Assembly (NCBI GenBank): GCA_028277645.1
Contig: JANQFV010000003.1
Span: forward strand, 124,001 to 188,000
Origin: Phycisphaerae bacterium
Lineage (GTDB): Bacteria > Planctomycetota > Phycisphaerae > UBA1845 > Fen-1342
DNA: 64,000 nucleotides
Direction of reading: 5' to 3'
Shown here: positions 11,048 through 21,584 of the stretch, in pieces
How the letters are laid out: every line of letters starts with the position of its first letter
How positions within the stretch are numbered: the stretch's first letter is position 1
Translations under genes and position numbers: made by a program
Notes under the pieces: generated by a model
Databases searched by the model: none
The model's input: only the letters and a program-made list of their open reading frames with translations
Told to the model about the DNA's origin: nothing

Positions 11048-13699
11048 ATGTCGCTGTGGATCGTGCCGCTGTTCGCGCTGCTCTCCGCTACGCCCGTGCA
11101 AGCGGAGTACGACCGGCTCGACTGCGGCTTGCGCGTGGTTGTGATCGAGGACCACACGTTGCCGCTGGTCAGCGTGCAATTGTGGTTCCATGTCGGATCG
11201 GCGCACGATCCGCCTTCGTCGCCCGGTACGACACATGTGGCCCGGGCTGTGCTCGAAGATCGTACGGATGCGGCGTTGAGGCTGCGTGCTACCGGCGCAG
11301 AGTTCACGTCGGATACGCGGCGCGACGGCTGCTACTTTGCGACGCTGATTCCGTCAGGTTTCCTCGCGTACGCGATTGGCATTGAGGCGGAGCACCTGCG
11401 GCCAACGCCTACGTCACAAGCTACGCTCGCCGACGCGGTTCAGAGCGCGGCGCGGCCCGCGTCGCCGATGTTGTCGAGCGCGCGGCACTTGTTGCGGGCG
11501 GCGTTTTCCGAGTCGCCGCTGGCGCACCCACCCGGAATCGTCGCGGCTTCGCTTGCGGACGTGACGCCGGGAGTGATCGACGCGTGGCTCGAACGCTGGT
11601 TCATCGCGGACAACGCGACGCTATTTGTCATTGGTGCGGTCGACGCGCCGACGGTGAAAGCCCTGGTCCGCGACGCCTTTCGCGACCTGCCGCGCCGGAA
11701 CACGTCACGCGCCGCGCACGCACCATTGCCGCCAGCAAGCAACGTCCAACTCGCACCTTCGCCGGCAGCGGACGCCGGCGTAGACATTGCGTGGGTCACT
11801 GGCCGCGTGGGTCTTTTCGATAATGCCTGCGTCGATGTGCTGATGGAGCACCTCTGCAATCCGATTGACGGGCCGCTGCACGAAGCGCTGCGCGACATCG
11901 GCTGCCGGCCGCCGGAGTGGTCACGTACTGCCTGGTCCAACGCCGGTCTGCTGACGCTACGAGTCGATCAACATCCCGTATCCCGAAATGACCACGAGGC
12001 GATTGTCGAGACGGTGCGGAGTCAGTTGCGGGCGGCGACGGAGCGCGTGATCACGCCCATCGGGCTTAATCGCGCGCGGGCGATGGCGAAGCGGCGTTGG
12101 CGTCAGCAACTGCCGGATTTCGCCAGTCGCGCGCTGGAACTGGCGCGCCACGAAGTAGCAGCTGGCGACGCACTGCTCGTCGATCTTCATCCCCGCCAGA
12201 TCGCGCGGGTGTTCGTCGATGACGTTCGCAATGCCGCAACCAAGTTGCTCGAAGCGCGCATGGTTATCCTGCCGCGTACGACGCAGCAGCCGACGACCGA
12301 CACGGCCATTGCCCCCTTGCTGGACATTCTCGAACCCCAACCGGCCAACGCGTTGAGCTCCGCCGACGCTTATGAACTGCTGCTGCCGTACGCCAAAGCC
12401 GTTTCGCCCATCGCTGCCCCCAGCCCTCCTGGAACGCTGACGATCCATGCCCTCAATAATGGCGTAACCGTGCGCTCGTATCGCATCCCCGGCGCGACCT
12501 CTGCCGTCGTCCGCACTATGCCGCACGGAACCGGCCCGCTCTATCCCGTGTTCGCCACGCTGATGGCGCTCGGTGCCAGAGACCGGTCCGTCGACGCGTA
12601 TCGTGACTACCTCACGTACCACGGCCTCGACCTCTACCCGCGCATCGAGACGCCGACGCCAGGGCTCGAATCCCGCGGCAGCAACGACCTCGTACCACAG
12701 ATGATGGAGTTACAGGCGGATCTGCTGCGGTCGCCGCGCGATGACGACGACGCCATGGCGGCAGCGTTCCAGACGATCGTCAGTTCGTTCGCGCTACGGC
12801 GTGGCGACCCGCCCGACTTCGAACGTGAGGAGTACTACGTTCCGCCCGGGCTGATCGGCTGGTGGCCGACCGACGGCGGCCTGCCACGCTCGCCACAGGA
12901 GCTTCGTTTCAGCGCGCGCGCACTGCGTGACATCGGCGCTGTGGACGTGCTGGTCGTAGGGGATGTTGCACCGGAGGACGTGCGCGCTGCGGCGGAACTG
13001 GTCTGGGACGACTGGCGCCCGGCGCCGGCACCATACGTCTGGCGTGGAAAGCGGCGGTATCCGCTACGGGCCTTGAAAGACGAGCCGCGTCGTTCGGTTG
13101 TTCTCGGCGGCTGGATCGAAGACCCGGAAACGCCGTTCACCATTCACATTCAGGAAACACTGCTCGACGTCGACTTGCCGCCGGTCCAGCTCGATTACGG
13201 CTGGCGGGCGCTGGGCTGGATCTTCGGAGCGGCGTATCAGCGAAACGGTGCGCTCGATGCGCGGCGCGAATGGCGTTGGCGCTGGCTGCTGGTCGAGCCG
13301 GACTGGCTAACTTACGTCGCACTACCCGAACAACAGACGGCGATCGACGACATCGAGGCATTTCTGGCACGATCGAAGCGGCTCAAGGAAGGTACGCTCC
13401 CCGACCAGCACCTGACGCTTGTCCGCCGGTATGCGATCTGCGACCGTCTGCTGGCCATGAACAGCGTGAGCGCGATCGCGGATCTGCTCGAGTTTGGCAT
13501 CACGAATCCCTGGGACACCAACGTGCTGTCAGACGATGATCGGCTGCGCGAACTGCTCAAGACGATGTATCGTGTTCGGCGGCGCGACGTGGTCGCGATC
13601 GGTCCACCGGAACAGGAGATCGATCTGTCGGACTACAGCAACGCGCCACGGCGGCAGCAACGCTCACAGAAGCCGACCGACGACAACGATTCGCGGTAG
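11048..13699 (+). CDS. M16 (insulinase/pitrilysin) family protein, apparently lacking the HxxEH zinc motif
   Basis: N-terminal YDRLDCGLRVVVIEDHTLPLVSVQLWFHVGSAHDPP is typical of M16, but the active-site position reads GTTHVARAVLED; duplicated M16 halves; signal peptide. Confidence 0.8.
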   Translation: MSLWIVPLFALLSATPVQAEYDRLDCGLRVVVIEDHTLPLVSVQLWFHVGSAHDPPSSPGTTHVARAVLEDRTDAALRLRATGAEFTSDTRRDGCYFATLIPSGFLAYAIGIEAEHLRPTPTSQATLADAVQSAARPASPMLSSARHLLRAAFSESPLAHPPGIVAASLADVTPGVIDAWLERWFIADNATLFVIGAVDAPTVKALVRDAFRDLPRRNTSRAAHAPLPPASNVQLAPSPAADAGVDIAWVTGRVGLFDNACVDVLMEHLCNPIDGPLHEALRDIGCRPPEWSRTAWSNAGLLTLRVDQHPVSRNDHEAIVETVRSQLRAATERVITPIGLNRARAMAKRRWRQQLPDFASRALELARHEVAAGDALLVDLHPRQIARVFVDDVRNAATKLLEARMVILPRTTQQPTTDTAIAPLLDILEPQPANALSSADAYELLLPYAKAVSPIAAPSPPGTLTIHALNNGVTVRSYRIPGATSAVVRTMPHGTGPLYPVFATLMALGARDRSVDAYRDYLTYHGLDLYPRIETPTPGLESRGSNDLVPQMMELQADLLRSPRDDDDAMAAAFQTIVSSFALRRGDPPDFEREEYYVPPGLIGWWPTDGGLPRSPQELRFSARALRDIGAVDVLVVGDVAPEDVRAAAELVWDDWRPAPAPYVWRGKRRYPLRALKDEPRRSVVLGGWIEDPETPFTIHIQETLLDVDLPPVQLDYGWRALGWIFGAAYQRNGALDARREWRWRWLLVEPDWLTYVALPEQQTAIDDIEAFLARSKRLKEGTLPDQHLTLVRRYAICDRLLAMNSVSAIADLLEFGITNPWDTNVLSDDDRLRELLKTMYRVRRRDVVAIGPPEQEIDLSDYSNAPRRQQRSQKPTDDNDSR

Positions 13700-13804
13700 C
13701 AGCGGCGGCACCTATAATGCCGGTTCTACCTGCGAGCGTGACCGCGGGTTTCGTATCAGCCCTGACGTTATGCTGCGCGCGACGCCGATTCGAGAAGGAC
13801 CACG

Positions 13805-15085
13805 ATGATCGACCTGAAACTGATTCGCGAGACACCCAACATCGTCCGGCAGGCCGCCGTCGACAAGAACATGCAGGTCGACATCGACCGCATTCTCGCC
13901 GTTGATGAGCGTCGCCGCGCGCTGGAGACCGAATTCAACAATCTCCGCCACGAGCAAAAATCCGCGGGCGAGAAGATCGCGAAAGCACCCCAAGAGGAGA
14001 AGACTGCCCTGAGTCAGGACATGGGTCGGCTGAAGGCCCGCCTGAAGCAGATCGAGCAGGAGCAGGAGCAGGTCACCTCGGAGTTGCACGATCTGATGCT
14101 GCTCGTGCCGCAGATTCCGCACGCCGACGCGCCGCGCGGCAAGGACGAGTCGGGCAACGTCGAGATTCGCCGCGTGGGCGAGGGCAAACCCAAGAGCGCC
14201 TACGGCTTCGAGTTCAAGGACCATCTCGAGCTCGGCCAGGCGCTGGGGATCATCGACATCGAGCGCGGCGTGAAGATCGCCGGCAGCCGGAACTACGTTC
14301 TGCGCGGGGCGGGCGCGATGCTGCACGAGGCGGTGCTGCGGCTGGCGTGGGACCTGATGATGGAGCGCGGGTTCGAGCCGCTGACCGTGCCCGTGCTCGT
14401 CAATGACGCCCTGATGTACGGCACGGGTTTCTTCCCGCTGCACCGCGACGAGGTCTACATCTGCGAGCGCGACAGCCAGAGCCTAGTTGGAACAGCCGAG
14501 GTTCCCGTCACGGGCTATCACTCAGACGAGATTCTGGACGCCTCCGCACTGCCCAAGCTCTACGTGGCCCGTAGCACGTGTTTTCGGCGCGAGGCCGGAG
14601 CCGCGGGCAAGGACACCCGCGGTCTGTACCGCATTCACTCTTTCGACAAGCTTGAACAGGTCATTGTCTGCGCCGCCGAGCCAGACGAGTCCGCCAAGTG
14701 GCACGAGGTCATCGTCAAGAACGCCGAGGACCTGCTCCAGAAGCTTGAGCTGCCCTACCGCGTGATGGAGGTCTGCACCGGGGACATGGGCCAGGGCAAG
14801 GTCCGCATGTTCGATATTGAAACATGGATGCCGAGCCGCGAGGCCTATGGCGAGACGCACTCGGCCAGCCGCTTTCACGATTTCCAGGCCCGCCGGCTGA
14901 ACCTCCGCTACCGCAATCCCGAGACAGGCAAGCCGGAGTTCTGCCACACACTGAACAACACGGTCGTGGCCAGCCCACGGATACTGATTCCGTTGCTGGA
15001 GCTGAACCAGAACGCCGACGGAAGCGTCACGATTCCGGCCGCACTACGGCCGTACATGGGCGGACTTGAGCGGATCGCGCCGTAA
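13805..15085 (+). CDS. serS: Seryl-tRNA synthetase
   Basis: MIDLKLIRETPNIVRQAAVDK, coiled-coil arm, class II motifs (CFRREAGAAGKDTRGLYRIHSFDKLEQV; TLNNTVVASPRILIPLLE). Confidence 0.97.
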   Translation: MIDLKLIRETPNIVRQAAVDKNMQVDIDRILAVDERRRALETEFNNLRHEQKSAGEKIAKAPQEEKTALSQDMGRLKARLKQIEQEQEQVTSELHDLMLLVPQIPHADAPRGKDESGNVEIRRVGEGKPKSAYGFEFKDHLELGQALGIIDIERGVKIAGSRNYVLRGAGAMLHEAVLRLAWDLMMERGFEPLTVPVLVNDALMYGTGFFPLHRDEVYICERDSQSLVGTAEVPVTGYHSDEILDASALPKLYVARSTCFRREAGAAGKDTRGLYRIHSFDKLEQVIVCAAEPDESAKWHEVIVKNAEDLLQKLELPYRVMEVCTGDMGQGKVRMFDIETWMPSREAYGETHSASRFHDFQARRLNLRYRNPETGKPEFCHTLNNTVVASPRILIPLLELNQNADGSVTIPAALRPYMGGLERIAP

Positions 15086-15268
15086 CCGTTTTGGGACGCG
15101 GGGCTGATCCTTTGCAGACACCGGCACCAGCGCAACAGCCTGATCGTTCGATTGTGTGCGATTTTGCCCCCTTGTCGATTTGCCGCAACGTGAGCTAAAC
15201 TTCCCGCCCCCGTGTGGCGGGTCGTAACTGCACGTCTGCAGTGCTGATCATTGGGAGCCGACCGTCGA

Positions 15269-15970
15269 ATGTGTGTGCTCGACGCGCCGAATAGAACATT
15301 TCGTCTCGTCGTGCAGCTCGATGACTGCGAGATCGTGCGCGATTCACTGCGCTTCACGCAATACAAGCAGGCGCTCAGCCATGTCGCGACCGCGATCCGT
15401 GATCACGGGCACGAAGGCGCGTTAAACGAGGTCATCCTCCAGAAAGCAGGTCCCGCGACCTGCGCGGACCTGACCACCCTCACCAACCAGCCCGCCACCG
15501 AGTCCTGGGTGGATGTCGAACGCTGGGGCCCGGATGTCGTGCGCCGCGTACTGGCGCAAGAACGGCTGCGACGCCGTGATCGCGTACCGCCCGCCGCGCG
15601 TCCGTCGCCTACGCCGTCACCGCGGGCGCTAATGCCCGCGGCCCGCAAACCTCGTCGCGACGTCCTGCAACCAGACACGCCGGCTTCCGTCACACCGAAG
15701 CCCGTGCCACCCGCACAACCGCTGCCGATCCCACAGCGGCCCGTCGAGCCGCGGGTTGAGCACAAGTCTCATCGCTCACGGGCGTGGTACGTTGTGGTGG
15801 GCGTCACGATCGTGGCCGGAACGTGGTTGTCCATTCTGGCGTACATGTGCGGCGGGCAGCCCGGCAACATACTTCGATCGCTGGAAATGCGCGAACCGCC
15901 GGCCGACGCGGAAGCAATCGCATTCGAAGGTCCGGTCGTGCTGCCGGAACCCGAGGCGGACGAGCCGTAG
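15269..15970 (+). CDS. Hypothetical protein with C-terminal transmembrane segment
   Basis: Open frame with proline-rich linker and TM helix WYVVVGVTIVAGTWLSILAYMCG. Confidence 0.55.
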   Translation: MCVLDAPNRTFRLVVQLDDCEIVRDSLRFTQYKQALSHVATAIRDHGHEGALNEVILQKAGPATCADLTTLTNQPATESWVDVERWGPDVVRRVLAQERLRRRDRVPPAARPSPTPSPRALMPAARKPRRDVLQPDTPASVTPKPVPPAQPLPIPQRPVEPRVEHKSHRSRAWYVVVGVTIVAGTWLSILAYMCGGQPGNILRSLEMREPPADAEAIAFEGPVVLPEPEADEP

Positions 15971-16082
15971 GACACAGCCGAGCTTATCGGGCGTCAGCAC
16001 TTTCTCCCCCGCGCTCCGCCATCAGGCCGTACAATGCTGTCGGACAGACGCACTCGGGCATATGGCACCGTGGAGGTGAATC

Positions 16083-16565
16083 ATGTCGGGAAGCGGTCAG
16101 CCCTCAGCTATCAACTATCAGCATTCAGCCATCAGCCTGACACGGGCGGCGATTACTTCGCTATGCCTGGCGTTGGGACTGGCGTTGCAGAGTGGATGTT
16201 TCCTGGGGGATCTGCTCGACAATGACGGCCGGTCGTACCGCGACAGCGGATACTGCTACGACTGCTACGACGAGTGGTACTACGAAGAGTACGTCTACGA
16301 GGAGGAGTACGTCGTCGAGGAGACGTACTACCCGTTCTCGTTCGGCTATGACGCACTCGGTGCGTTGGGCAGCCTGTTCGGCGGCTTCTATTACGAAGAC
16401 GACGAGTACTACTACGACCCCTATTACTTCGAGGACTCGTACTACTACGATGACGGCTACTACTACGACGATGATTACTACTATGGGGATGATTATTATT
16501 ACGACGACGGGGGCGGCGACGCATACTACGAAGACTGGTGGTTCGACGACGGCGCGTGGTACTAG
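16083..16565 (+). CDS. Tyr/Asp-rich low-complexity putative lipoprotein
   Basis: Lipobox-like LALGLALQSGC followed by YYEEYVYEEEYVVEETYY...FYYEDDEYYYDPYYFEDSYYYDDGYYYDDDYYYGDDYYYDDGGGDAYYEDWW. Confidence 0.65.
   Translation: MSGSGQPSAINYQHSAISLTRAAITSLCLALGLALQSGCFLGDLLDNDGRSYRDSGYCYDCYDEWYYEEYVYEEEYVVEETYYPFSFGYDALGALGSLFGGFYYEDDEYYYDPYYFEDSYYYDDGYYYDDDYYYGDDYYYDDGGGDAYYEDWWFDDGAWY
16097..16140 (+). repeat. Degenerate heptamer array (TCAGCYA-type short tandem repeat)
   Basis: tcagccctcagctatcaactatcagcattcagccatcagcctg. Confidence 0.7.
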
Positions 16566-16620
16566 AGCGCATCCGGCGGTGTTGTAGCTGCGGGCGCAAT
16601 CCACCCTACCATTCTGCAGA

Positions 16621-17157
16621 TCACTCCATCTCTTCCTGCGCGTCTTTGTCCGCCGGTGAGAAGTTCAGTGCCGCCGAGTTGATGCAGTAGCGCAGGCCGG
16701 TCGGGCGCGGACCGTCGTCGAAAACGTGTCCCAGGTGTGCGTCACAGTTGCTGCAAACCACTTCGGTACGCGTCATCATCAGGCTGCGGTCCTCACGTTC
16801 TGTCACACGCTCCGCTTCCATCGGCTGATAGAAGCTCGGCCAGCCGCTGCCGGAGTCGTACTTCGTATCCGAGTCGAACAGTTTCTGGCCGCAGCACACA
16901 CAGCGATAGACGCCGTCTTCCTTGTGGTTCCAGTACTTGCCGGTGAACGCCCGCTCCGTGCCACACTCCCGCGTGACCCGATACTGCTCCGGCGTGAGCT
17001 TCTCACGCCATTTGTCGTCGGTCTGCTCCACGTTTCTGCTGACCTCCTGCACGTCCTTCTGCGACGCGACATCTTCCGCCTTCTCCCGGCAGCCGCCGGC
17101 TGTGATACAAGCTAACAGCATTGCGACGCAAGTAGAGCGCACGGCCCAATCCTCCAA
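16621..17157 (-). CDS. msrB: Peptide-methionine (R)-S-oxide reductase, exported
   Basis: [82 protein letters not shown]; lipoprotein-like leader ACITAGGC. Confidence 0.96.
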   Translation of the reverse strand: MEDWAVRSTCVAMLLACITAGGCREKAEDVASQKDVQEVSRNVEQTDDKWREKLTPEQYRVTRECGTERAFTGKYWNHKEDGVYRCVCCGQKLFDSDTKYDSGSGWPSFYQPMEAERVTEREDRSLMMTRTEVVCSNCDAHLGHVFDDGPRPTGLRYCINSAALNFSPADKDAQEEME

Positions 17158-17950
17158 GCCCGACTCCCGAGCGGGTGATTGTAGGCGCGCGGAGCGGGCA
17201 TGGACCTACGGAGAAGCGCGCAAACGCCGCCAGCGCGCGGCAGCCGCGGCGGTGCTACCTGCTATTCGTCAGCACGTCCGGGTGCCATCCGCTCGAGGCC
17301 GCCATCGGCGTCAGTGTCCCGGTGACGCCGATTCCCTCGCGCGCTGAGTACAACGAGCGGATTGGCACAGTCCCGCTCGACTCGGGGATACCCGCACGGC
17401 CACAGGGGAGCACAGTGGCCGCCGGTGAGCGTCGATCCCAGAGCAGGACGGGCGCAGCGGTTGCGTCGCGTTCGATCGTGAACAGGGCGGTACTGTCGCG
17501 CAACGAACCGGTACATACGCCTCGGACGTGGACATCCAGGTCTCCAGCTACCCTCCTCACATCAGATGCAACGGAGACCCGGCAGGAACGAAGTGTATAC
17601 AGGGACAAACGGCCCACGGCCGTTCGCGAATCATGGGGGGTTGCCCGCACGGGCGAGCAGGTCGCCCGGCGTCTGTCCGACGTGGTTCCCAATGCTACAC
17701 TCCCTCGCACTTCCCTCACTGAGGTCGTAGCACGCCAATACCGGACATTTCCAATAAGGCCGCTTCCGTCTGGGCGGCGACGGCCGGCACAACAACCTGG
17801 TTCCGAGAATGTCGCGGCAGATCAGCCCGCCCGCTGTTGCCGACGCATTGCTCGTCGGAAACGCTCGATGCCGCCGGCTCGCGAGAATCCCGCAAAGCGC
17901 GATAACGTGCCGGACGCTCCGCGACACGATTTGCTCTATGATTCACGCCC

Positions 17951-18922
17951 ATGCGCCGGGCCCCCGACAGCTTGCCACCAACCGTTAAAGCGCCCACCGG
18001 CAGCCGCACTCCGCCCAGCGCGCAGCGTGTCGGCGTGACGTGTGGTATTGCGGCGTATGGTTTCTGGGGACTGGTGCCCATTTACTTCAAGGCCGTCCGA
18101 CACGTTCCGGCGCTGGAAGTATTGGCGCACCGGATCGTCTGGTCGGTGGTGTTCCTGCTCGTGCTCACCCTGATCGAACGGAACTGGGGGGCCGTCCGAA
18201 GTTGCTTGCGCTCGCCGCGGGCTCTGCTGACACTCTCCGTCACGACGCTGCTGATCGCGGTGAATTGGGTGGGGTTCATCTGGGCTGTCGCGAATGACCA
18301 AGTCATGCAGGCCAGCCTGGGCTACTTCATCAACCCGCTGGTCAACGTGCTGTTGGGATTCGTCTTCTTACGCGAGCGGCTGCGGCGCTGGCAGGGGCTC
18401 AGCGTGGCACTCGCGACGATCGGCGTGCTCTATCTCACGTTTGCCGCCGGGCAGTTTCCGGCCCTCGGCCTGCTGCTGGCGGGGACATTCGGCTTCTATG
18501 GGTTGCTCCGGAAAGTCGTGAAGATCGAGGCGCTGGTCGGGCTGACGATCGAGACCTGTCTGCTGCTCGTGCCCGCGCTCGCGTTTCTCACCTGGCAGAT
18601 TGTGCAGGGCTCGGCGGCGTTCGGGAGCGGCTCGCTGCGTACCGACTTGCTGTGCATGGCGGCGGGCCTGGTGACAGCCGTGCCGTTGCTATGGTTCGCG
18701 GCTGCCGCTCGACGGCTGCGTCTAGCGACAATGGGCTTCTTGCAATACCTCGCCCCGACCGGTCATTTCCTACTAGCGGTCTGGGCCTACGGCGAACCAT
18801 TCGCCCGCGCTAATGCGATTGCGTTTGGCCTTATCTGGACCGCATTAGTGATCTACACGCTCGACGCGGCCTGGGGCGTGCGCGCCGACCGCAACAAGGT
18901 CGCCGTGCCGGTCGTCGAATGA
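17951..18922 (+). CDS. rarD: RarD-like EamA family transporter
   Basis: GIAAYGFWGLVPIYFKAVRHVPALEVLAHRIVWS, NWVGFIWAVANDQVMQASLGYFINPLVNVLLGFVFLRERL. Confidence 0.93.
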   Translation: MRRAPDSLPPTVKAPTGSRTPPSAQRVGVTCGIAAYGFWGLVPIYFKAVRHVPALEVLAHRIVWSVVFLLVLTLIERNWGAVRSCLRSPRALLTLSVTTLLIAVNWVGFIWAVANDQVMQASLGYFINPLVNVLLGFVFLRERLRRWQGLSVALATIGVLYLTFAAGQFPALGLLLAGTFGFYGLLRKVVKIEALVGLTIETCLLLVPALAFLTWQIVQGSAAFGSGSLRTDLLCMAAGLVTAVPLLWFAAAARRLRLATMGFLQYLAPTGHFLLAVWAYGEPFARANAIAFGLIWTALVIYTLDAAWGVRADRNKVAVPVVE

Positions 18923-19043
18923 TCAATGGACGTCTAGCCGGGGAACGAATCGCCCGTCGTAAGCGTCCAATCGTTGGCTGTGCCACCGGCTTCTTACCGG
19001 TGCGTAGACAGGCGCACGCGCCGGAACGGGTCGAATTAGAGAA

Positions 19044-20366
19044 ATGACCGAACTGTCGTCATTACCGCCCATCGCAAAGCTCGCCGACGCAGAATGCGCG
19101 CGGCCGTCCACACCCGCCGAACGGATCGAGGTCATCGACGTTCTCCGCGGCTTCGCGCTGTTCGGCATCCTCACTGTGAACATGACGCTATTCAGCCTGC
19201 CGATCGAGGCATTGTGGCTGGACACGGCCTGGTGGACAAACAGCATCGACTGGGCCACGGCTGTGGGCATCCGCTTCTTCGCCGAGGGCAAGTTCTACGT
19301 GCTCTTCTCGTTTCTGTTCGGGCTCGGCATGGCGTTACAGATGGAACGTCTGACGGCCCGCGGTCAGCCGTTCGTGCGGCTCTATGTCCGCCGGCTGCTG
19401 GCGCTGCTCATTGTCGGGCTGTGCCACGCGATCTTCTTCTGGTGGGGCGACATTCTGGTAACGTACGCCCTGCTGGGTTTCGTGTTGCTGCTGCTGCAGC
19501 GCTGCTCGTCAATGGTGCTGGCGCTGCTGATCGTCAACGTCCTGGTGCTGACGCTGGTCGGGGGAGCAGTCTACAAAGCCGTGTACCTGCACTGGCTGCA
19601 CGCGAGCTTCTCCGAGGCTCGGCTCGAAGAGCACTACGCGTCACTGCCGGAGACGATCAGAGCGATGGCCGTACACGCGGTCGAGATCTGCCAGCGATCG
19701 AGCTTCGTGGAACTCATCGGCGTGCGCATGCGCGAGAATCGCGAGACGCTGTTCTGGCTGCTCGACATCTGGCCGAACGTCTTCATGATGTTCCTGCTGG
19801 GCGTGCTCGCCGTGCGGCAGCGCGTGCTCCCTGACGTCGCGCGTCATCGCCCGTTGTTCATCGGCCTCGCAATCACCGCCCTGCCCATCGGGCTGGGACT
19901 CAACGCGGCGCGCGTGATTCTGTGGGAAAGCTGTCTGACGTTCCGGCCCACGTGGCTGAACTTCTGGTTGGATGCGCTCGCCGTGGTGGGTAGCCCCATC
20001 CTCGCCGCGGGCTACATGGGTGTCCTGGTTCTGCTCGCACAGACCGGCGTCGGCGCCGCCCTGCTGCGCCCGTTGGCAGCGACCGGCCGTATGGCCCTGA
20101 CGAACTACCTCACTCAAACGCTGATCTGTACGACTCTGTTCTATGGCTACGGCTGCGGTCTGTTCGGGCAGGTGGGCGCGTTGGGCGGGCTGCTGCTCGC
20201 GGTCGTCATCTATGCCGTTCAGGTGGCCTGGAGCAACGTTTGGCTCACGTACATCCGCTACGGTCCGCTGGAGTGGGTCTGGCGGGCCCTGACGTACGCA
20301 CGCTGGCCGGAGATGCGACCTCCCCGAGCCGGACTGCCCCCGCCAACACAGGGCATCGTGTCCTGA
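19044..20366 (+). CDS. DUF418 family membrane protein (YeiB-like)
   Basis: RIEVIDVLRGFALFGILTVNM, FYVLFSFLFGLGMALQ, C-terminal AATGRMALTNYLTQTLICTTLFYGYGCGLFG and GPLEWVWRALTY. Confidence 0.92.
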   Translation: MTELSSLPPIAKLADAECARPSTPAERIEVIDVLRGFALFGILTVNMTLFSLPIEALWLDTAWWTNSIDWATAVGIRFFAEGKFYVLFSFLFGLGMALQMERLTARGQPFVRLYVRRLLALLIVGLCHAIFFWWGDILVTYALLGFVLLLLQRCSSMVLALLIVNVLVLTLVGGAVYKAVYLHWLHASFSEARLEEHYASLPETIRAMAVHAVEICQRSSFVELIGVRMRENRETLFWLLDIWPNVFMMFLLGVLAVRQRVLPDVARHRPLFIGLAITALPIGLGLNAARVILWESCLTFRPTWLNFWLDALAVVGSPILAAGYMGVLVLLAQTGVGAALLRPLAATGRMALTNYLTQTLICTTLFYGYGCGLFGQVGALGGLLLAVVIYAVQVAWSNVWLTYIRYGPLEWVWRALTYARWPEMRPPRAGLPPPTQGIVS

Positions 20367-20417
20367 CTCCCGTCTCGCTACCATACTGACATACACCCGT
20401 AGCGTGGCGGAGCGAGC

Positions 20418-20702
20418 ATGACAGAGTCCGAACCAGACACCACCAAGGAAGCCAAAAAGCTCGCCAAGGCGGCTGAGAAGGCGGCCAAGAAAGAGGCCAA
20501 GGCCGAAGCGGCGGCGAGGGCGGCCGAAGCGGGCGGAAACGGCGCAAATGCGACTCCTGATCCCAACTCACCGGCGGAGCGTAGTGCCTGGGCCGCGGAG
20601 CGGAAGGTGCGGCTCGAGCAATGGCGAACGGTGTTCGCCGCGGTGACGGCACTGGCGGCGCTCATCACGATCGTCTTTGCACTGCGCGGGGGTTGCGGCT
20701 GA
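20418..20702 (+). CDS. Small Lys/Ala-rich protein with C-terminal TM helix
   Basis: KKLAKAAEKAAKKEAKAEAAARAAEA coiled region then VFAAVTALAALITIVFAL. Confidence 0.55.
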   Translation: MTESEPDTTKEAKKLAKAAEKAAKKEAKAEAAARAAEAGGNGANATPDPNSPAERSAWAAERKVRLEQWRTVFAAVTALAALITIVFALRGGCG

Positions 20703-21584
20703 AAGACAGTGGCGTGGGGGAAATGAGCGCAAAAAGAAATAGGCCGACGGCGGCCAGACGTCGCAGCGCATCGCAGAAGAGGAAGGTGAGCGTCGGAAGC
20801 AGAATTCCGTCTGCTGCGATGTCAGGCGACAGCCATCTGCCGGCCTATCAACCGGACCAACCTGCGGCAGTCAGAGGCGGTCGCTTACCCGCGGTCTGTC
20901 TACCGGTCGCGCATTTGCGACAGGCCCGATCGTGCGGCGCAACGATGCTGGATGAGGGCTTTTTCTTTTCTCCTCCAAAACAGTCACGCCTACGACGACG
21001 CCAGCGACGAAGCCGATCTGCTTGCCGACGTCGTTGCCCGAACGCCACGCAAGAGCGTTTCGAGCACTGACTGCGACCGATCGTCCGCACTGATTGCCCT
21101 CGCAGCACCCGGAGATGCACTTCACTTCAACAACAGCAGAGCGTCTGCAATAAACCGCCCACTAACACTGTCAGCCAAGAAGCCGAATGAACCGAAGTGC
21201 GTGCCTCGAGAACGATGAACGACGGCTACAGTCGAAACGTGAATGGTGAGCCAAAACTCACCCGCGTCCGCAATACATACGGACGCGCGCTATCTTACGC
21301 TCCGAAAACCGGCATCGTCAACCGAAAAAGCCCTGATCAGCAGCTTGAGAAGATTGTCGCGGCAGTCGTATGTTACGAATCTACAACAACCTGCGCTGAG
21401 AGCGTTATCAGTCGTCGGCGCGCGGGGCGGCGATCATGTCCTATAACTATGCGGTCCGCGACGCACCTTTTGCCCCCATTGGGACCCAGAGGTATATTGG
21501 GTGATCCGGGGTGAGGCACAATCTGCAACGGCAATTGCGGCCCCGGAGACCCCCGGGAACGCGGCACGGTGAGGAGGAATTTTC

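Noticed and set aside
15203-15221. Small hairpin CCCGCC...GGCGGG after serS
   Set aside because: Short stem and no T-tract; not distinguishable from GC background.
16161-16604. Val/Ile-rich minus-strand ORF resembling a membrane protein
   Set aside because: It is simply the complement of the Tyr/Asp codon repeats (TAC/GAC read as GTA/GTC).
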